Below are positions 8,991-18,944 of a stretch of DNA of 64,000 nucleotides, piece after piece. The stretch lies in assembly GCA_005884925.1 (NCBI GenBank), contig VAYU01000026.1, forward strand, positions 41,662-105,661, in the 5' to 3' direction. The notes under the pieces were generated by a model. The model was not told where the DNA came from, did no database searches, and worked only from the letters and a program-made list of their open reading frames with translations. Position numbers and translations under genes: made by a program. The number at the start of each line of letters is the position of its first letter. Positions within the stretch are counted from its first letter, which is position 1. This DNA comes from Actinomycetota bacterium (lineage in GTDB: Bacteria > Actinomycetota > UBA4738 > HRBIN12).

Positions 8991-10055
8991 TCAGGCGCCG
9001 GCCGCCGTCTCGTCCGCCCAGGACCCGAACGCGCCCCAGAACGGATCGAGGCCTGGATGTTCGAGCGGCTCCTCGACCCCCTCCCGAACGAGCGTCCGGC
9101 CAGCGTCCGCGGGCAAGACCTTCCCCACGACCGCGGCCGGGATCCCGCGGTCGGTGAGCGCACGCAGGTAGGAGTCCGCACGGGCGGGCACGACCGTCGC
9201 GATCAGCGTCCCCTCGCTGATCGCGAGATACGGGTCCATGCCCACGTGCTCGCACACGGCTCGGACCTCCGGACGGATCGGGATCGCGTCCAGCTCGATC
9301 CGCATCCCGTTGCCCGAGGCCACGGCGACCTCCAGGAGCCCGCCGAGGACGCCACCTTCGGTTGCGTCGTGCATCGCCGTCACCCCAGCGTCGCGGACCC
9401 CGAAGCTGCGCGCGATCTCGGCCTCCGGAACGACCGACATCTGCTCGAACAACGCATCCGCGGCCTCGACGACGTCGGCGCCGACACCCTCGGCGAGCCG
9501 CTCCGGGAACGTCGCGGCGAACAACGCCGTCGCCTCGATCGCCGCGCCTTTCGTCACGACGATCGCGTCACCCGGTCGCGCCATCTCTGGGGTGACGTAC
9601 GCGTCGGCGGCGCCGAGTGCGATGCACGTCGCACCGCCGACCATCGGCCAGGCGCAACCGTCGTAGCGCGCTGTGTGCCCGGTGACGATCGAGATCCCGA
9701 GCGCCACGCACGTCCGGTGGAACGCGTCCCAGAGCTGGGTCAGCCCGTCGTCGTCGAGGTCCGGCGGGAGGTTGAGATCGACGGCCATCCACCGGAGCGG
9801 AAGACCGGAGGTGGCGGCATCCGACGCGAGGATGTGGACCGCGAACCACGCCGCCCGCTCCCACCCGTACGTGGGGACGACGAAGACGGGATCGGTGGTG
9901 AGCGCCATCGCTACGCCGTCGGCCACGCGGACCACACCGACGTCGACCCCGTGCCTCGGTGGCATCAGCACGTCATCGTCCCGAGCGCCGAGGCGACGCA
10001 GGATGATCCGTTCGAACAGCTCCGGGGTGGCCTTCCCGGTCACTTGTTCGGCCAT
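8991..10055 (-). CDS. AIR synthase-related / HypE-like protein
   Basis: ALTTDPVFVVPTYGWERAAWFAVHILASDAATSGLPLRWMAVDLNLPP...VTAMHDATEGGVLGGLLEVA; 3 bp from thiE. Confidence 0.75.
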   Translation of the reverse strand: MAEQVTGKATPELFERIILRRLGARDDDVLMPPRHGVDVGVVRVADGVAMALTTDPVFVVPTYGWERAAWFAVHILASDAATSGLPLRWMAVDLNLPPDLDDDGLTQLWDAFHRTCVALGISIVTGHTARYDGCAWPMVGGATCIALGAADAYVTPEMARPGDAIVVTKGAAIEATALFAATFPERLAEGVGADVVEAADALFEQMSVVPEAEIARSFGVRDAGVTAMHDATEGGVLGGLLEVAVASGNGMRIELDAIPIRPEVRAVCEHVGMDPYLAISEGTLIATVVPARADSYLRALTDRGIPAAVVGKVLPADAGRTLVREGVEEPLEHPGLDPFWGAFGSWADETAAGA

Positions 10056-10058
10056 AGT

Positions 10059-10703
10059 TCAGCCTCCTCGTCGTTCGAGCGAATGGTCGACGACACGCAC
10101 GAGCTCCCGCGTCGCCTCGATCGGGTCGGGAGCAGCCGCGACGGCCGAGATCACGGCCACGCCCGCCGCTCCGGCCTCCAGGACGGCCGGCGCGTTCGAG
10201 GCGTCGATCCCGCCGATCCCCACCACCGGGAGCGAGCTCTGCCCCGAGATGGCTCGGACGAGTGCGAGCCCGCCCGGCGTGGCCTCCGGTTTGGTCGGGG
10301 TCGCCCACACCGTGACGCCGAGGTAGTCGGCGCCCATATCTTCGGCCTCGCGGGCTTGCGATCCGCCCTCGACGCTCATCCCGAGGACGCGGTCCGGGCC
10401 GAGCAGCCGGCGAGCGTCCGATGGGTCGTCCTCGCGCCCGACGTGCGCGCCTGCGGCGGCGGCCGCCAAGGCGATCTGGGGACGATCGTTGACCACGAAC
10501 AACACCTGAGCATCGGCGCAGGCCCGCGCGAGCTCGGACGCGACCGCGAGCAGCTCGTCGTCGGGGAGCTCGGGTGCGCGGAGCTGGATCGAGCCGGCGC
10601 CGCCCTCGAGGGCGGCCATCGCGACGTCGCGATGCGACCTGCCGGCGAACCTCGCCGAGGTGAGCACGTAGACACGGAGCGCTCGGGGATCGAGTCGCGC
10701 CAT
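10059..10703 (-). CDS. thiE: Thiamine-phosphate synthase
   Basis: MARLDPRALRVYVLTSARFAGRSHRDVAMAALEGGAGSIQLRAPELPDDELL...FVVNDRPQIALAAAAAGAHVGREDDP; preceded by a TPP riboswitch. Confidence 0.9.
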   Translation of the reverse strand: MARLDPRALRVYVLTSARFAGRSHRDVAMAALEGGAGSIQLRAPELPDDELLAVASELARACADAQVLFVVNDRPQIALAAAAAGAHVGREDDPSDARRLLGPDRVLGMSVEGGSQAREAEDMGADYLGVTVWATPTKPEATPGGLALVRAISGQSSLPVVGIGGIDASNAPAVLEAGAAGVAVISAVAAAPDPIEATRELVRVVDHSLERRGG

Positions 10704-10713
10704 CGTCCTCCCT

Positions 10714-10797
10714 CCGCCGGCATGATCCGGGTCAGGTTCTGCGGGTCGTGGGCGCCTGTCCCACCTCTCAGCCCGGCCATCGCCCGGGCTCCCCGGT
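10714..10797 (-). ncRNA. TPP riboswitch (THI element)
   Basis: Reverse strand: GGGAGCCCGGGCGATGGCCGGGCTGAGAGGTGGGACAGGCGCCCACGACCCGCAGAACCTGACCCGGATCATGCCGGCGGAGG, with CTGAGAGG and ACCTGA...GGATCATGCCGGCG boxes immediately upstream of thiE. Confidence 0.93.
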
Positions 10798-10828
10798 CCG
10801 TCTCCAAGAAGGATACCGAGGAGCGGCG

Positions 10829-11552
10829 TCAGCGGCCGCGGAGGTACTTCGCCACCGCCCGCTCGCGGCGGAACTTCTTCCAGTCGCTGGTCTTCGTCGA
10901 GAAGAGCACGTCGGTGACGATCTGTAGGACGCCGATCGCGGCCGCCGCCAGCACCGCCCATGCCGGCGCGTTGGTCGCGGGGGCGAGGGCGACGGCCACG
11001 AACGGCGCGACCTTGGTAGCGATCGCACCGGAGGCGTGGAACCACGCCCGCATCGAGGGCTCGGCGCGGAGATACGTCGCGTAGTCCGTCTTCAGACCCG
11101 GCCGGGGCGGAGGCGGTCCCCCCAGGAAGGACTCAATGAAGCGGATCCCGGCGAACCACCCGAAGACCATGTGGGTCGGGCAATGCACCCCGATCGACCA
11201 GGCGACCGCCGCCGCCAGGAGGGCGAGTCCTGCGGCCGTTCCCGTCCATCGCGCCGCCAAGACCACTGCGACTACGCCCGCCGCGATCACGCCGGCCAGC
11301 ACGAGGGTGCCGACCCAGACCGGCACCCGAACCCGCACTCGGGCGCGGAACGCCGCCCCATCGATCCTCCCGACCTGGTCGGCGTGGTCGAGCACCAACA
11401 CCGGGTCGCGCTTGATCGCGGCGACCACCCGCCAGAAGCCCAGCGTCCGAAGGTCCGTCGAGCCGGCATGGACCGCCGCCTCGATCCGGTCGAGCTCCTC
11501 TGCGATGCGGAGCGAGGCCGCCTCATGCGCGGTCGGTCGCAGTGGCTGCACG
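10829..11552 (-). CDS. Conserved membrane protein
   Basis: GTG start 11552; VQPLRPTAHEAASLRIAEELDRIEAAV... with several TM segments. Confidence 0.65.
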
Positions 11553-11629
11553 GTTCCGGGCCCCCATGGCCTTAGGATGCCTCCGGACGCGCTCCTCCCA
11601 GCTTGAGCGCTTCCCCGAACGGGAGGCCG

Positions 11630-13495
11630 ATGTCCAAGAGCATGACACAACCGATGGCCTCGGCGAACGGCCAAGGCCAGCGGCTCGTGACCCTCGACGG
11701 CCGCTACCACGTGCTCGAGCGGATCGCCGCCGGCGGCATGGGCGAGGTCTTCCGCGCACACGACGCCGTCCTCGCGCGCGAGGTCGCCGTCAAGGTGCTC
11801 CACCGCTCCCTATCCAGCGACCAGGGCTTCGTCGAGCGGTTCCGGCGGGAGGCTCGCGCGGCCGCCACCCTCAACCATCCGAACATCGTCGCCGTGTACG
11901 ACTGGGGCGCGGTCGACGGCATCTATTACATGGTCATGGAGTACGTGCGCGGACGGTCCGTGCGCGAGCTCCTCAACGCGGGCGGCCGTCTCGCGCCCGC
12001 GCAGGCGGCGGACATCCTGCGCCAGACGCTCGCGGCGCTCGAGCACGCGCACGCTAAAGGCATCGTCCATCGCGACCTCAAGCCCGAGAACATCCTGATC
12101 ACGACCGACGGCGTCGTGAAGCTCACCGACCTCGGCCTCGCCCGGGCCTTCGCGGACGCGAAGAACACCCGGGCCGGGGCCGTCACCGGCACGGTCCAGT
12201 ACCTCGCCCCTGAGCAGATCCGCGGCGAGCCCGCCGACCCCCGATCGGATCTCTATTCCCTCGGGATCGTCGCGTACGAACTGCTCACGGGTGACCTCCC
12301 CTACACGGGCGAGACCCCGATGGCGATCGCGTACAAACATCTGTCGGACCGGGTGCCGAAGCCGTCGAGGTCGGCGCCGGAGGTCGGCGCCGACCTCGAC
12401 GGCTTCGTGGCGAGCGCCACCGACCCGGATCGCGAGCTGCGCCCCGAGTCGGCCGCCGCGATGCGACTGGACCTCGCGTCGTTCGCCGGCTCCCTCCCCC
12501 GTGCCCGATCGCTCGGCGCGCTCGTCAGCGATCTCCCGGAGGCCGAGCAGCCGGTGGCGGCCGCTGCCGCAACCGTCACCGAGACGATCCCGCGCCTGCA
12601 GCGAGCCCAGCGCCGCCGATGGCGGCGCTGGGCCGCCGCCGTCCTGCTGGTCGTGCTGGTCGCCGGGGCCGCCTACGGTGCGTGGGCCTACGTCATCCCG
12701 CACACCCACCCGGTCCCCCGGATCGTCGGTGCGAACCTCGACGATGCCACCGGACAGCTGGGGGCGCTGGGCTTCACCGTTCGGGTCGCGCACGGCGACT
12801 TCTCACTCACCGTGCCGCGCGACGCCGTGCTCGCCGTCGATCCTCCGGTCGGAACCGCGCTCAAGGCGGGCGCGACCGTGACGGTCGTGCCCTCCTTCGG
12901 ACCGCCGCCGGTGCCCGTCCCGGACGTCACTGGTTCGTCGTTGAACGACGCCACGAACGCGATCCAGGGCTCCAGCCTCGTCCTGGGGGACGTCCATCGG
13001 ATCTATAGCTCGACCGTGACCCGGGGCAACGTGGTCCGCCAGGATCCTCCCGTCGGGAAGGCGCCGAGCGGCAGTCGCGTGGAGCTCTGGGTCAGCAAGG
13101 GTCGGGCGCCCGTTCCGATCCCGGCGGTCGTCGGGAAGAAGCAGGACCGGGCGGAAGCACTGCTCCGCCACGCGGGGTTCGTTCCCGTCGTCGAAACGGC
13201 CTTCTCGGACCAGATCGGGCGGGGGATCGTCATCTCGGTCGCCCCCGTCGAGGCGACGCCGACCACCTACGGGGACCCGGTCACGATCACCGTCTCGCAG
13301 GGTCCACAAGAGTTCCCGGCACCGACGTTCACCGGCCTCACCCCCGACGCCGCCCAGCAGAAGGCCCACCAGTACGGATTGGAGGTCTCCTTCTTCTACA
13401 TCCCAGGCACGGCGCAGCTCCGGGTCATCAGCCAGACACCCACGGCGGGCTCGACCGTCCGATCCGGGGACACGATCACGTTGTACGTCGCGTGA
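11630..13495 (+). CDS. pknB: Serine/threonine protein kinase with C-terminal PASTA repeats
   Basis: RYHVLERIAAGGMGEVFRAHDAVLAREVAVKVLH...GIVHRDLKPENILI...TGTVQYLAPEQ, TM segment, about four PASTA units. Confidence 0.92.
   Translation: MSKSMTQPMASANGQGQRLVTLDGRYHVLERIAAGGMGEVFRAHDAVLAREVAVKVLHRSLSSDQGFVERFRREARAAATLNHPNIVAVYDWGAVDGIYYMVMEYVRGRSVRELLNAGGRLAPAQAADILRQTLAALEHAHAKGIVHRDLKPENILITTDGVVKLTDLGLARAFADAKNTRAGAVTGTVQYLAPEQIRGEPADPRSDLYSLGIVAYELLTGDLPYTGETPMAIAYKHLSDRVPKPSRSAPEVGADLDGFVASATDPDRELRPESAAAMRLDLASFAGSLPRARSLGALVSDLPEAEQPVAAAAATVTETIPRLQRAQRRRWRRWAAAVLLVVLVAGAAYGAWAYVIPHTHPVPRIVGANLDDATGQLGALGFTVRVAHGDFSLTVPRDAVLAVDPPVGTALKAGATVTVVPSFGPPPVPVPDVTGSSLNDATNAIQGSSLVLGDVHRIYSSTVTRGNVVRQDPPVGKAPSGSRVELWVSKGRAPVPIPAVVGKKQDRAEALLRHAGFVPVVETAFSDQIGRGIVISVAPVEATPTTYGDPVTITVSQGPQEFPAPTFTGLTPDAAQQKAHQYGLEVSFFYIPGTAQLRVISQTPTAGSTVRSGDTITLYVA
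12357..12407. repeat. 23-bp perfect inverted repeat, 5-nt loop, inside the PASTA kinase gene
   Basis: CGAAGCCGTCGAGGTCGGCGCCG-GAGGT-CGGCGCCGACCTCGACGGCTTCG, checked base by base. Confidence 0.95.
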
Positions 13496-13496
13496 G

Positions 13497-14120
13497 TTAG
13501 GACTCGAGCTCCGCTCGCGGTCCCTCCTGGTAGCTGTAGCGCTCCTCCGCGAACGGCTCCGCGTGGACGTGGTACCCGCGAACCTCCCAGAAGCCGCGCG
13601 TGTTCTTCGGGCTGAACTCGAGGCCCGTCAGCCACTTCGCGCTCTTCCACGCGTAGCGCTTGGGGACGACCAGCCGCAGCGGCCACCCGTGCTCGGGTGC
13701 CAGGTCCTCGCCGTGGTTCCTCCAGGCGACCAGCACGTCGTCGTCGTCCATCGCTTCGAGCGAGAGGTCCGAGGTGTATCCGTGGGCCGAACGCGCGATC
13801 ACCCACTTCGCCTCGGCCGTCGGCTTCGCGCGCTCGATGATCGCGCGGAACGGGACGCCCTCCCACGTGTTGTCGAGCGTCGTCCACCCGGTCACGCAGT
13901 GCATGTCCGCATCGACGGTCACGGTCGGGAGCCCCCGCAGCTCCTGGTAGCTCAGCGTGAAGGGCTCCTCGACCGATCCGAAGACCTGGAGATCCCAGTT
14001 CGCGCCGTCGAACGTGGGGATCGGACCGTAATGCAGGACCGGCCACGTCTTGACCAATCGTTGCCCCGGTGGGATCCGCCCGGCGATCTCCGGCGGATAG
14101 CTCTTCTGGAACAGGCCCAT
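13497..14120 (-). CDS. Sulfite oxidase-like molybdopterin-dependent oxidoreductase
   Basis: [32 protein letters not shown]...ADMHCVTGWTTLDNTWEGVPFRAI...RRLVVPKRYAWKSAKWLTGLEF-type pattern. Confidence 0.85.
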   Translation of the reverse strand: MGLFQKSYPPEIAGRIPPGQRLVKTWPVLHYGPIPTFDGANWDLQVFGSVEEPFTLSYQELRGLPTVTVDADMHCVTGWTTLDNTWEGVPFRAIIERAKPTAEAKWVIARSAHGYTSDLSLEAMDDDDVLVAWRNHGEDLAPEHGWPLRLVVPKRYAWKSAKWLTGLEFSPKNTRGFWEVRGYHVHAEPFAEERYSYQEGPRAELES

Positions 14121-15181
14121 CACGGCTCCTTCGCAGCGCCCGCGACGACGGAGCGCCACGCGTCGATCGCACGCGTGATCCCGTCGTCGTCCACATCGAC
14201 GTGGGTCACCATCCGCACCGCTCCCGTGACCGGGACCGCGCCCACGCCGAGGGCCGCGAGGCGTTCGATCGTCTCGAGCGCATCCAGCCCCATCGCTTCC
14301 GTGTGGACGAAGACCATGTTCGTTTCGACCATGTCCAGATCGACCCCACCCGGGAGGATGTCGGCGAGCGATCCGGCGAGCCGCCGAGCGCGTGCATGAT
14401 CGTCCACGATCCTGGCGGGGCCCTCGTCGAGGGCGACCAGACCGGCGGCGGCCATGATGCCCGCCTGGCGCCAGGCGCCACCGTAGAGGATCCAGATCCT
14501 CCTCGCCTCCCGGATCAGCTCGCCGGGCCCGCACACGAGTGAGCCGATCGGCGCGCCCAGTCCTTTCGAAAGGCAGAACATCATCGTGTCCACCTGGGAC
14601 GTCCATTCGGTGATCGGGAGCCCGGTCGCGGCGGCCGCGTTCCAGATCCTGGCGCCGTCGAGGTGGACCGGGACCCCGGCATCGACGGCGATCTGCCGGA
14701 CCTTGCGCAGCTCATCGACCGGGTAGATCGTTCCCCCATACGCGCCGACCGTGTTCTCGACCGCGAGCAGGTCGACGACCTCGACGTCGAAGGCCTCGTC
14801 CGGCTCGAGCAGGCGGCGCGCGAGCTCCGCGGTCATGTAGCCCTTCGGGGAGCCGGTCCCGGTCCGGTAGGCGATCCCCGCCAGCACCGCGCTCGTCATC
14901 ATCTCGACGGTGGCGACGTGGGACCGCTCCTCCGCCGCCACCAGATGGCCCGCCCCGTTCGCTTGGAGCCGCACCCCGATCTGGTTCGCCATCGTCCCCG
15001 TCACGACGTAGAGGGCGGCCTCCATCCCGGTCAGCTCGGCGGCGCGCTCCTGGAGCCGGTTCACGGTCGGATCGTCGCCGTACCACGCGTCGCCGACCTC
15101 GGCGTCGGCCATCGCGCGGCGCATCGCGGGGGACGGCGTCGAGACCGTATCCGAACGAAGATCCACCGGGAACCGCTGCAT
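14120..15181 (-). CDS. Low-specificity L-threonine aldolase / beta-eliminating lyase family
   Basis: [62 protein letters not shown]. Confidence 0.88.
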   Translation of the reverse strand: MQRFPVDLRSDTVSTPSPAMRRAMADAEVGDAWYGDDPTVNRLQERAAELTGMEAALYVVTGTMANQIGVRLQANGAGHLVAAEERSHVATVEMMTSAVLAGIAYRTGTGSPKGYMTAELARRLLEPDEAFDVEVVDLLAVENTVGAYGGTIYPVDELRKVRQIAVDAGVPVHLDGARIWNAAAATGLPITEWTSQVDTMMFCLSKGLGAPIGSLVCGPGELIREARRIWILYGGAWRQAGIMAAAGLVALDEGPARIVDDHARARRLAGSLADILPGGVDLDMVETNMVFVHTEAMGLDALETIERLAALGVGAVPVTGAVRMVTHVDVDDDGITRAIDAWRSVVAGAAKEP

Positions 15182-15236
15182 GGCGGCAGTCTAGCGGCCG
15201 GCCGCCCAACGCCCGCCGACCACTGGCCGCCAGCGA

Positions 15237-16385
15237 TCAGTTCAGGAACATCGGCTTGCCGTCGACGTGACGGATCTTCGGCCGGTACGACTCCTGGTCG
15301 TAGAGCGCCTCGACGTCCACCCGCTTCACGCCTTGGCCGACCACCGTCAGCGGCACGTTCGCGTAGTTCCCGTCGCGAAGGGCCATCAGCCTGCCGCACG
15401 TCCCGTCGACGACCAGATCGGTGGCCATCACCGCGTAATTGATCGCGACCATGAGGTCGAGCGAATCCGGCGTTCCCGAGCGCATCAGGTAGCCGAGCTG
15501 TTGATAGATCGTCCCCTGCCCCGTGCGCTCTTTGAGCAGCTCGGCGGTCAACTGGCCGATCCCACCGAGCTTCCGGTGACCGTACGCGTCCTCCGGTCCA
15601 CCCTGCACCAGCTGCCCGCCGACCAGCGTCGCCCCCTCCGAGATCGTCATCATCGCGTAGTTGCTCGGGTTCGATCGCTGATCCCGCAGGAGCAGCTCGC
15701 CCAGCCGATCCACGTCGAACGGCACCTCGCTGATGATCGTGCGGTCGACACCCGACAGGTACGCCGAGATCAGGGATGTCTCACCGCTGTAGCGTCCGAA
15801 GACCTCCACCACCGTGAGTCGCTCGTGCGAGCCCGCGCTGGTCCGCAGCTGATGGACGAAGTTCACCGTCCGGGTGACCGCCGTGGAGAACCCGATGCAG
15901 TAGTCCGTGCCGTAGACGTCGTTGTCCATGGTCTTGGGGATCGCGACGACGGGAACGCCTTCCTGGTGCAGGCGGAGCGCGAAGGACAGCGTGTCGTCAC
16001 CACCGATCGGGATCAGGGCGCCGAGCCCGAGCTGCTCGATCGCCTTCAGCACATGGCCGGTGTGATCGCGAGGGGCGTCATCGGTGCGACCCTCGCGGAG
16101 GAACGCCGGCTCGTCGTCCGGCTTGACCCTCGCCGGGTTCGTTCGCGATGTATGGAGGAAGGTTCCACCGGTCCGATCGATCGTCCGCACGGTGGAGACG
16201 TCGAGCGGGATCGTGTTCACCGAGGCGGACAGCGGGTTCGCGAGGTCGACGTCCAGCAGGCCCGCCCATCCCCTGCGGATGCCGAGCACCTGATGACCCT
16301 CGGCCGCGGCGCGCGTGACCACGGCCTTGATGCACGCGTTCAGCCCGGGGACGTCGCCACCGCCGGTGAGGACACCGATCTTCAC
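15237..16385 (-). CDS. pfkA: 6-phosphofructokinase
   Basis: [23 protein letters not shown]...[47 protein letters not shown]. Confidence 0.9.
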   Translation of the reverse strand: MKIGVLTGGGDVPGLNACIKAVVTRAAAEGHQVLGIRRGWAGLLDVDLANPLSASVNTIPLDVSTVRTIDRTGGTFLHTSRTNPARVKPDDEPAFLREGRTDDAPRDHTGHVLKAIEQLGLGALIPIGGDDTLSFALRLHQEGVPVVAIPKTMDNDVYGTDYCIGFSTAVTRTVNFVHQLRTSAGSHERLTVVEVFGRYSGETSLISAYLSGVDRTIISEVPFDVDRLGELLLRDQRSNPSNYAMMTISEGATLVGGQLVQGGPEDAYGHRKLGGIGQLTAELLKERTGQGTIYQQLGYLMRSGTPDSLDLMVAINYAVMATDLVVDGTCGRLMALRDGNYANVPLTVVGQGVKRVDVEALYDQESYRPKIRHVDGKPMFLN

Positions 16386-16438
16386 GGGGCAAGAGCCTAC
16401 GACGCCGTGCCGAACCGCCCCTCAGGTAGCATCGGCAC

Positions 16439-16594
16439 GTGGAGCTGCTCGCCGTGTGGATCCCGCGACACCTCGGCTGGCTCGAGCTGATCTTCCTCGG
16501 CCTGCTCGCGTCGCTGGTCGCGATCGTCGGCATCTTCTCGCTCTACGTGATCGCGCAGCAATTCCGGAACCCTGGCCGGCCGTCGCGGCGCTGA
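16439..16594 (+). CDS. 51-aa single-pass membrane protein
   Basis: GTG start: VELLAVWIPRHLGWLELIFLGLLASLVAIVGIFSLYVIAQQFRNPGRPSRR; not in the ORF track. Confidence 0.5.
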   Translation: MELLAVWIPRHLGWLELIFLGLLASLVAIVGIFSLYVIAQQFRNPGRPSRR

Positions 16595-16597
16595 GCG

Positions 16598-17536
16598 TCA
16601 GCCGGGAACCAACTCCGTCCCCTCCTCGCCGCGGAGCGCCGCCGGTGCGTCGTCCAGGTCGGCGATCACCGTCCGCGCCCCGCCCGCCTCGAGGAACCGG
16701 ATCGCCGAGCGCACCTTCGGTCCCATCGATCCTGCCCCGAACTCCCCCTGGTCGAGCAGCACCGCGGCCTCGGTCGCGGTCATCCGATCGATGTCCTCGG
16801 GCATCAACGTGCCGTAGCCGCGCTGGACCTTCTTGACGTCGGTCAGGATCAGCAGGACGGACGCCTCCACCTCTTGCGCCAGGATCGCCGCCGCCAGGTC
16901 CTTGTCGACCACGCCCTCTTTCCCGATCAGCCGAGGCCCTTCCTCGATCACCGGGACGCCGCCGCCGCCGCTCGCGATCACGATGACGCCGTCGGCGACC
17001 AGCGCGCGGATCACCGGTGTCTCGACGATCGAGTAAGGCTCCGGGCTCGGCACGACGCGACGCCAGCCCCCGTGCGGATCGGCCTTCATCACCCATCCGC
17101 GTTGCTCTTCGAGCTTCCTCGCCTGTGGTTCGGTGAAGTAGGGCCCGATGAACTTCGTCGGCTTCCGGAACGCTCGGTCGTTCGGATGAACGCGGGTGAG
17201 CGACAGGATCGTGACGACGGGCCGCTCCATCCCGCGCTCGAAGAACACATCCCCGATCGTTAGCTGGAGCAGGTACCCGATCTGACCCTGGGACTCCGCT
17301 CCACAGACGTCGAGGGGCATCGGGTGCACCTGCCTCGCGGCCGCCTCCTGCTGGATCAAGATCCGACCCACCTGGGGGCCGTTGCCGTGGGTGACCACGA
17401 CCTCCCAACCGTCGGCGGCGATCTCCGCGACGCGCTCTGCCGCGACGCGGGCGGCGCGATACATCTCCTCGTAGGTGTCCTCCGCGCCCCGGCGGAGCAA
17501 GGCGTTGCCGCCGAGGGCGACGACGACCCGCTCCAC
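16598..17536 (-). CDS. arcC: Carbamate kinase
   Basis: MERVVVALGGNALLRRGAEDTYEEM...VVTHGNGPQVGRILIQQEAA...VIASGGGGVPVIEEG. Confidence 0.92.
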   Translation of the reverse strand: MERVVVALGGNALLRRGAEDTYEEMYRAARVAAERVAEIAADGWEVVVTHGNGPQVGRILIQQEAAARQVHPMPLDVCGAESQGQIGYLLQLTIGDVFFERGMERPVVTILSLTRVHPNDRAFRKPTKFIGPYFTEPQARKLEEQRGWVMKADPHGGWRRVVPSPEPYSIVETPVIRALVADGVIVIASGGGGVPVIEEGPRLIGKEGVVDKDLAAAILAQEVEASVLLILTDVKKVQRGYGTLMPEDIDRMTATEAAVLLDQGEFGAGSMGPKVRSAIRFLEAGGARTVIADLDDAPAALRGEEGTELVPG

Positions 17537-17546
17537 CAGACCCTCC

Positions 17547-18857
17547 CTACAGGACCGGCGCCAGGATGTCGGCCAGCTGGGGCGAGTCCGGGAGCACGTC
17601 GAGGTCGTAGCGGACCCGCACGGCGGGCTTGCGGATCTCGATCACCCCGCGAAGGTCGATCGGGGTACCGATCACCACGAGGTCGACGTCGGCCTCATCG
17701 ATGATCTTGGACATCTCATCCAGCTGCCCTTCGCTGTAACCCATCGCCGGCAGCACCGCGCCGACGTCGTACTTCTCGAACGTCTCGGCGATCGTTCCGA
17801 TCGCCCACGGGCGTGGATCGACGATCTCCGCCGCACCCAGCCGCTGCGCGGCCACCACGCCCGCTCCGATCTTCATGTTGCCGTGGGTGAGCGTCGGCCC
17901 GTCTTCCACCACGAGCACACGCTTGCCCCGCACCGCATCGGGATCGTCACACGTGACCTCCGAGTTCGCCTTGACCACGACGGCCTCGGGGTTGACCTCC
18001 GCGATCGTCCGCTCGAGCTGGCTGACCTGCTCCGGGTTCGCGGAATCCATCTTGTTGATCAGGATGACGCCGGCCGCCCGGAGGTTGGTCTCCCCGGGGT
18101 GGTACCGGAGCTCGTGTCCGACACGGAGCGGATCCACCAACGTGATCCACACCGTGGGGCGGTAGAACGGGATGTCGTTGTTGCCACCGTCCCACAGCAG
18201 CACGTCGCATTCGGCCTGCGCCTGTTCGAGGATCGCTCCGTAGTCGACGCCCGCATAGATGACGGTCCCCGACATGATGTGCGGCTCGTACTCCTCGCGT
18301 TCCTCGATCGTGCACTCGTAACGGTCCAGGTCCGCGAGCTCGGCATACCGTTGCACGCGTTGCGCGGCCAGATCCCCGTACGGCATCGGGTGCCGCACGG
18401 CGACGATGCGCTTGCCCGCCGCCTTGAGGGCCTCCGCGATCGCGCGGGTGGTCTGCGACTTCCCGACGCCCGTGCGCACCGCCGTCACCGCGACGGTCGG
18501 GACGGTCGGTTGCAGCATGGTCGCGTTCGGTCCGAGGAGGACGAAGTTCGCTCCGGCCGCCAACGCCGTGGAGGCCTTGTGCATCACCTCGTCATGGCTC
18601 ACGTCCGAGTAGCTGAACACGACGTCATCGACCCACAGCTCGCCGATCAGCCGGACGAGCTCGGACTCGTCGTGGATCTGGATCCCGTCCGGGTACCGCT
18701 CGCCTGCCAGCGACGGCGGATATCGGCGGTCGTCGATGAACGGGATCTGGGTCGCCGTGAACGCGACCACTTCCGTGTCGGGATCATCGCGATAGACGAC
18801 GTTGAAGTTGTGGAAGTCCCGCCCTGCGGCTCCCATGATCAAGACGCGACGCGGCAT
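17547..18857 (-). CDS. Cyclic 2,3-diphosphoglycerate synthetase-family P-loop protein
   Basis: MPRRVLIMGAAGRDFHNFNVVYRDDPDTEVVAFTATQIPFIDDRRYPPSLAG...VTAVRTGVGKSQTTRAIAEALK...WDGGNNDIPFYRP. Confidence 0.8.
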   Translation of the reverse strand: MPRRVLIMGAAGRDFHNFNVVYRDDPDTEVVAFTATQIPFIDDRRYPPSLAGERYPDGIQIHDESELVRLIGELWVDDVVFSYSDVSHDEVMHKASTALAAGANFVLLGPNATMLQPTVPTVAVTAVRTGVGKSQTTRAIAEALKAAGKRIVAVRHPMPYGDLAAQRVQRYAELADLDRYECTIEEREEYEPHIMSGTVIYAGVDYGAILEQAQAECDVLLWDGGNNDIPFYRPTVWITLVDPLRVGHELRYHPGETNLRAAGVILINKMDSANPEQVSQLERTIAEVNPEAVVVKANSEVTCDDPDAVRGKRVLVVEDGPTLTHGNMKIGAGVVAAQRLGAAEIVDPRPWAIGTIAETFEKYDVGAVLPAMGYSEGQLDEMSKIIDEADVDLVVIGTPIDLRGVIEIRKPAVRVRYDLDVLPDSPQLADILAPVL

Positions 18858-18944
18858 GCCGGCGATCCTTTCCGCTGGAGGTCGTCTGATGCGCGGGAAG
18901 GTCGCCCGGGCCCCGCCACGGGCCCCGCTCTTCGGGGCGTGATG

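Noticed and set aside
8991-10055. SelD (selenophosphate synthetase) candidate for the Sec pathway
   Set aside because: Same superfamily, but the N-terminal catalytic Cys/Sec-Gly-Cys-Lys motif of SelD is absent; HypE/AIR-synthase-like instead.
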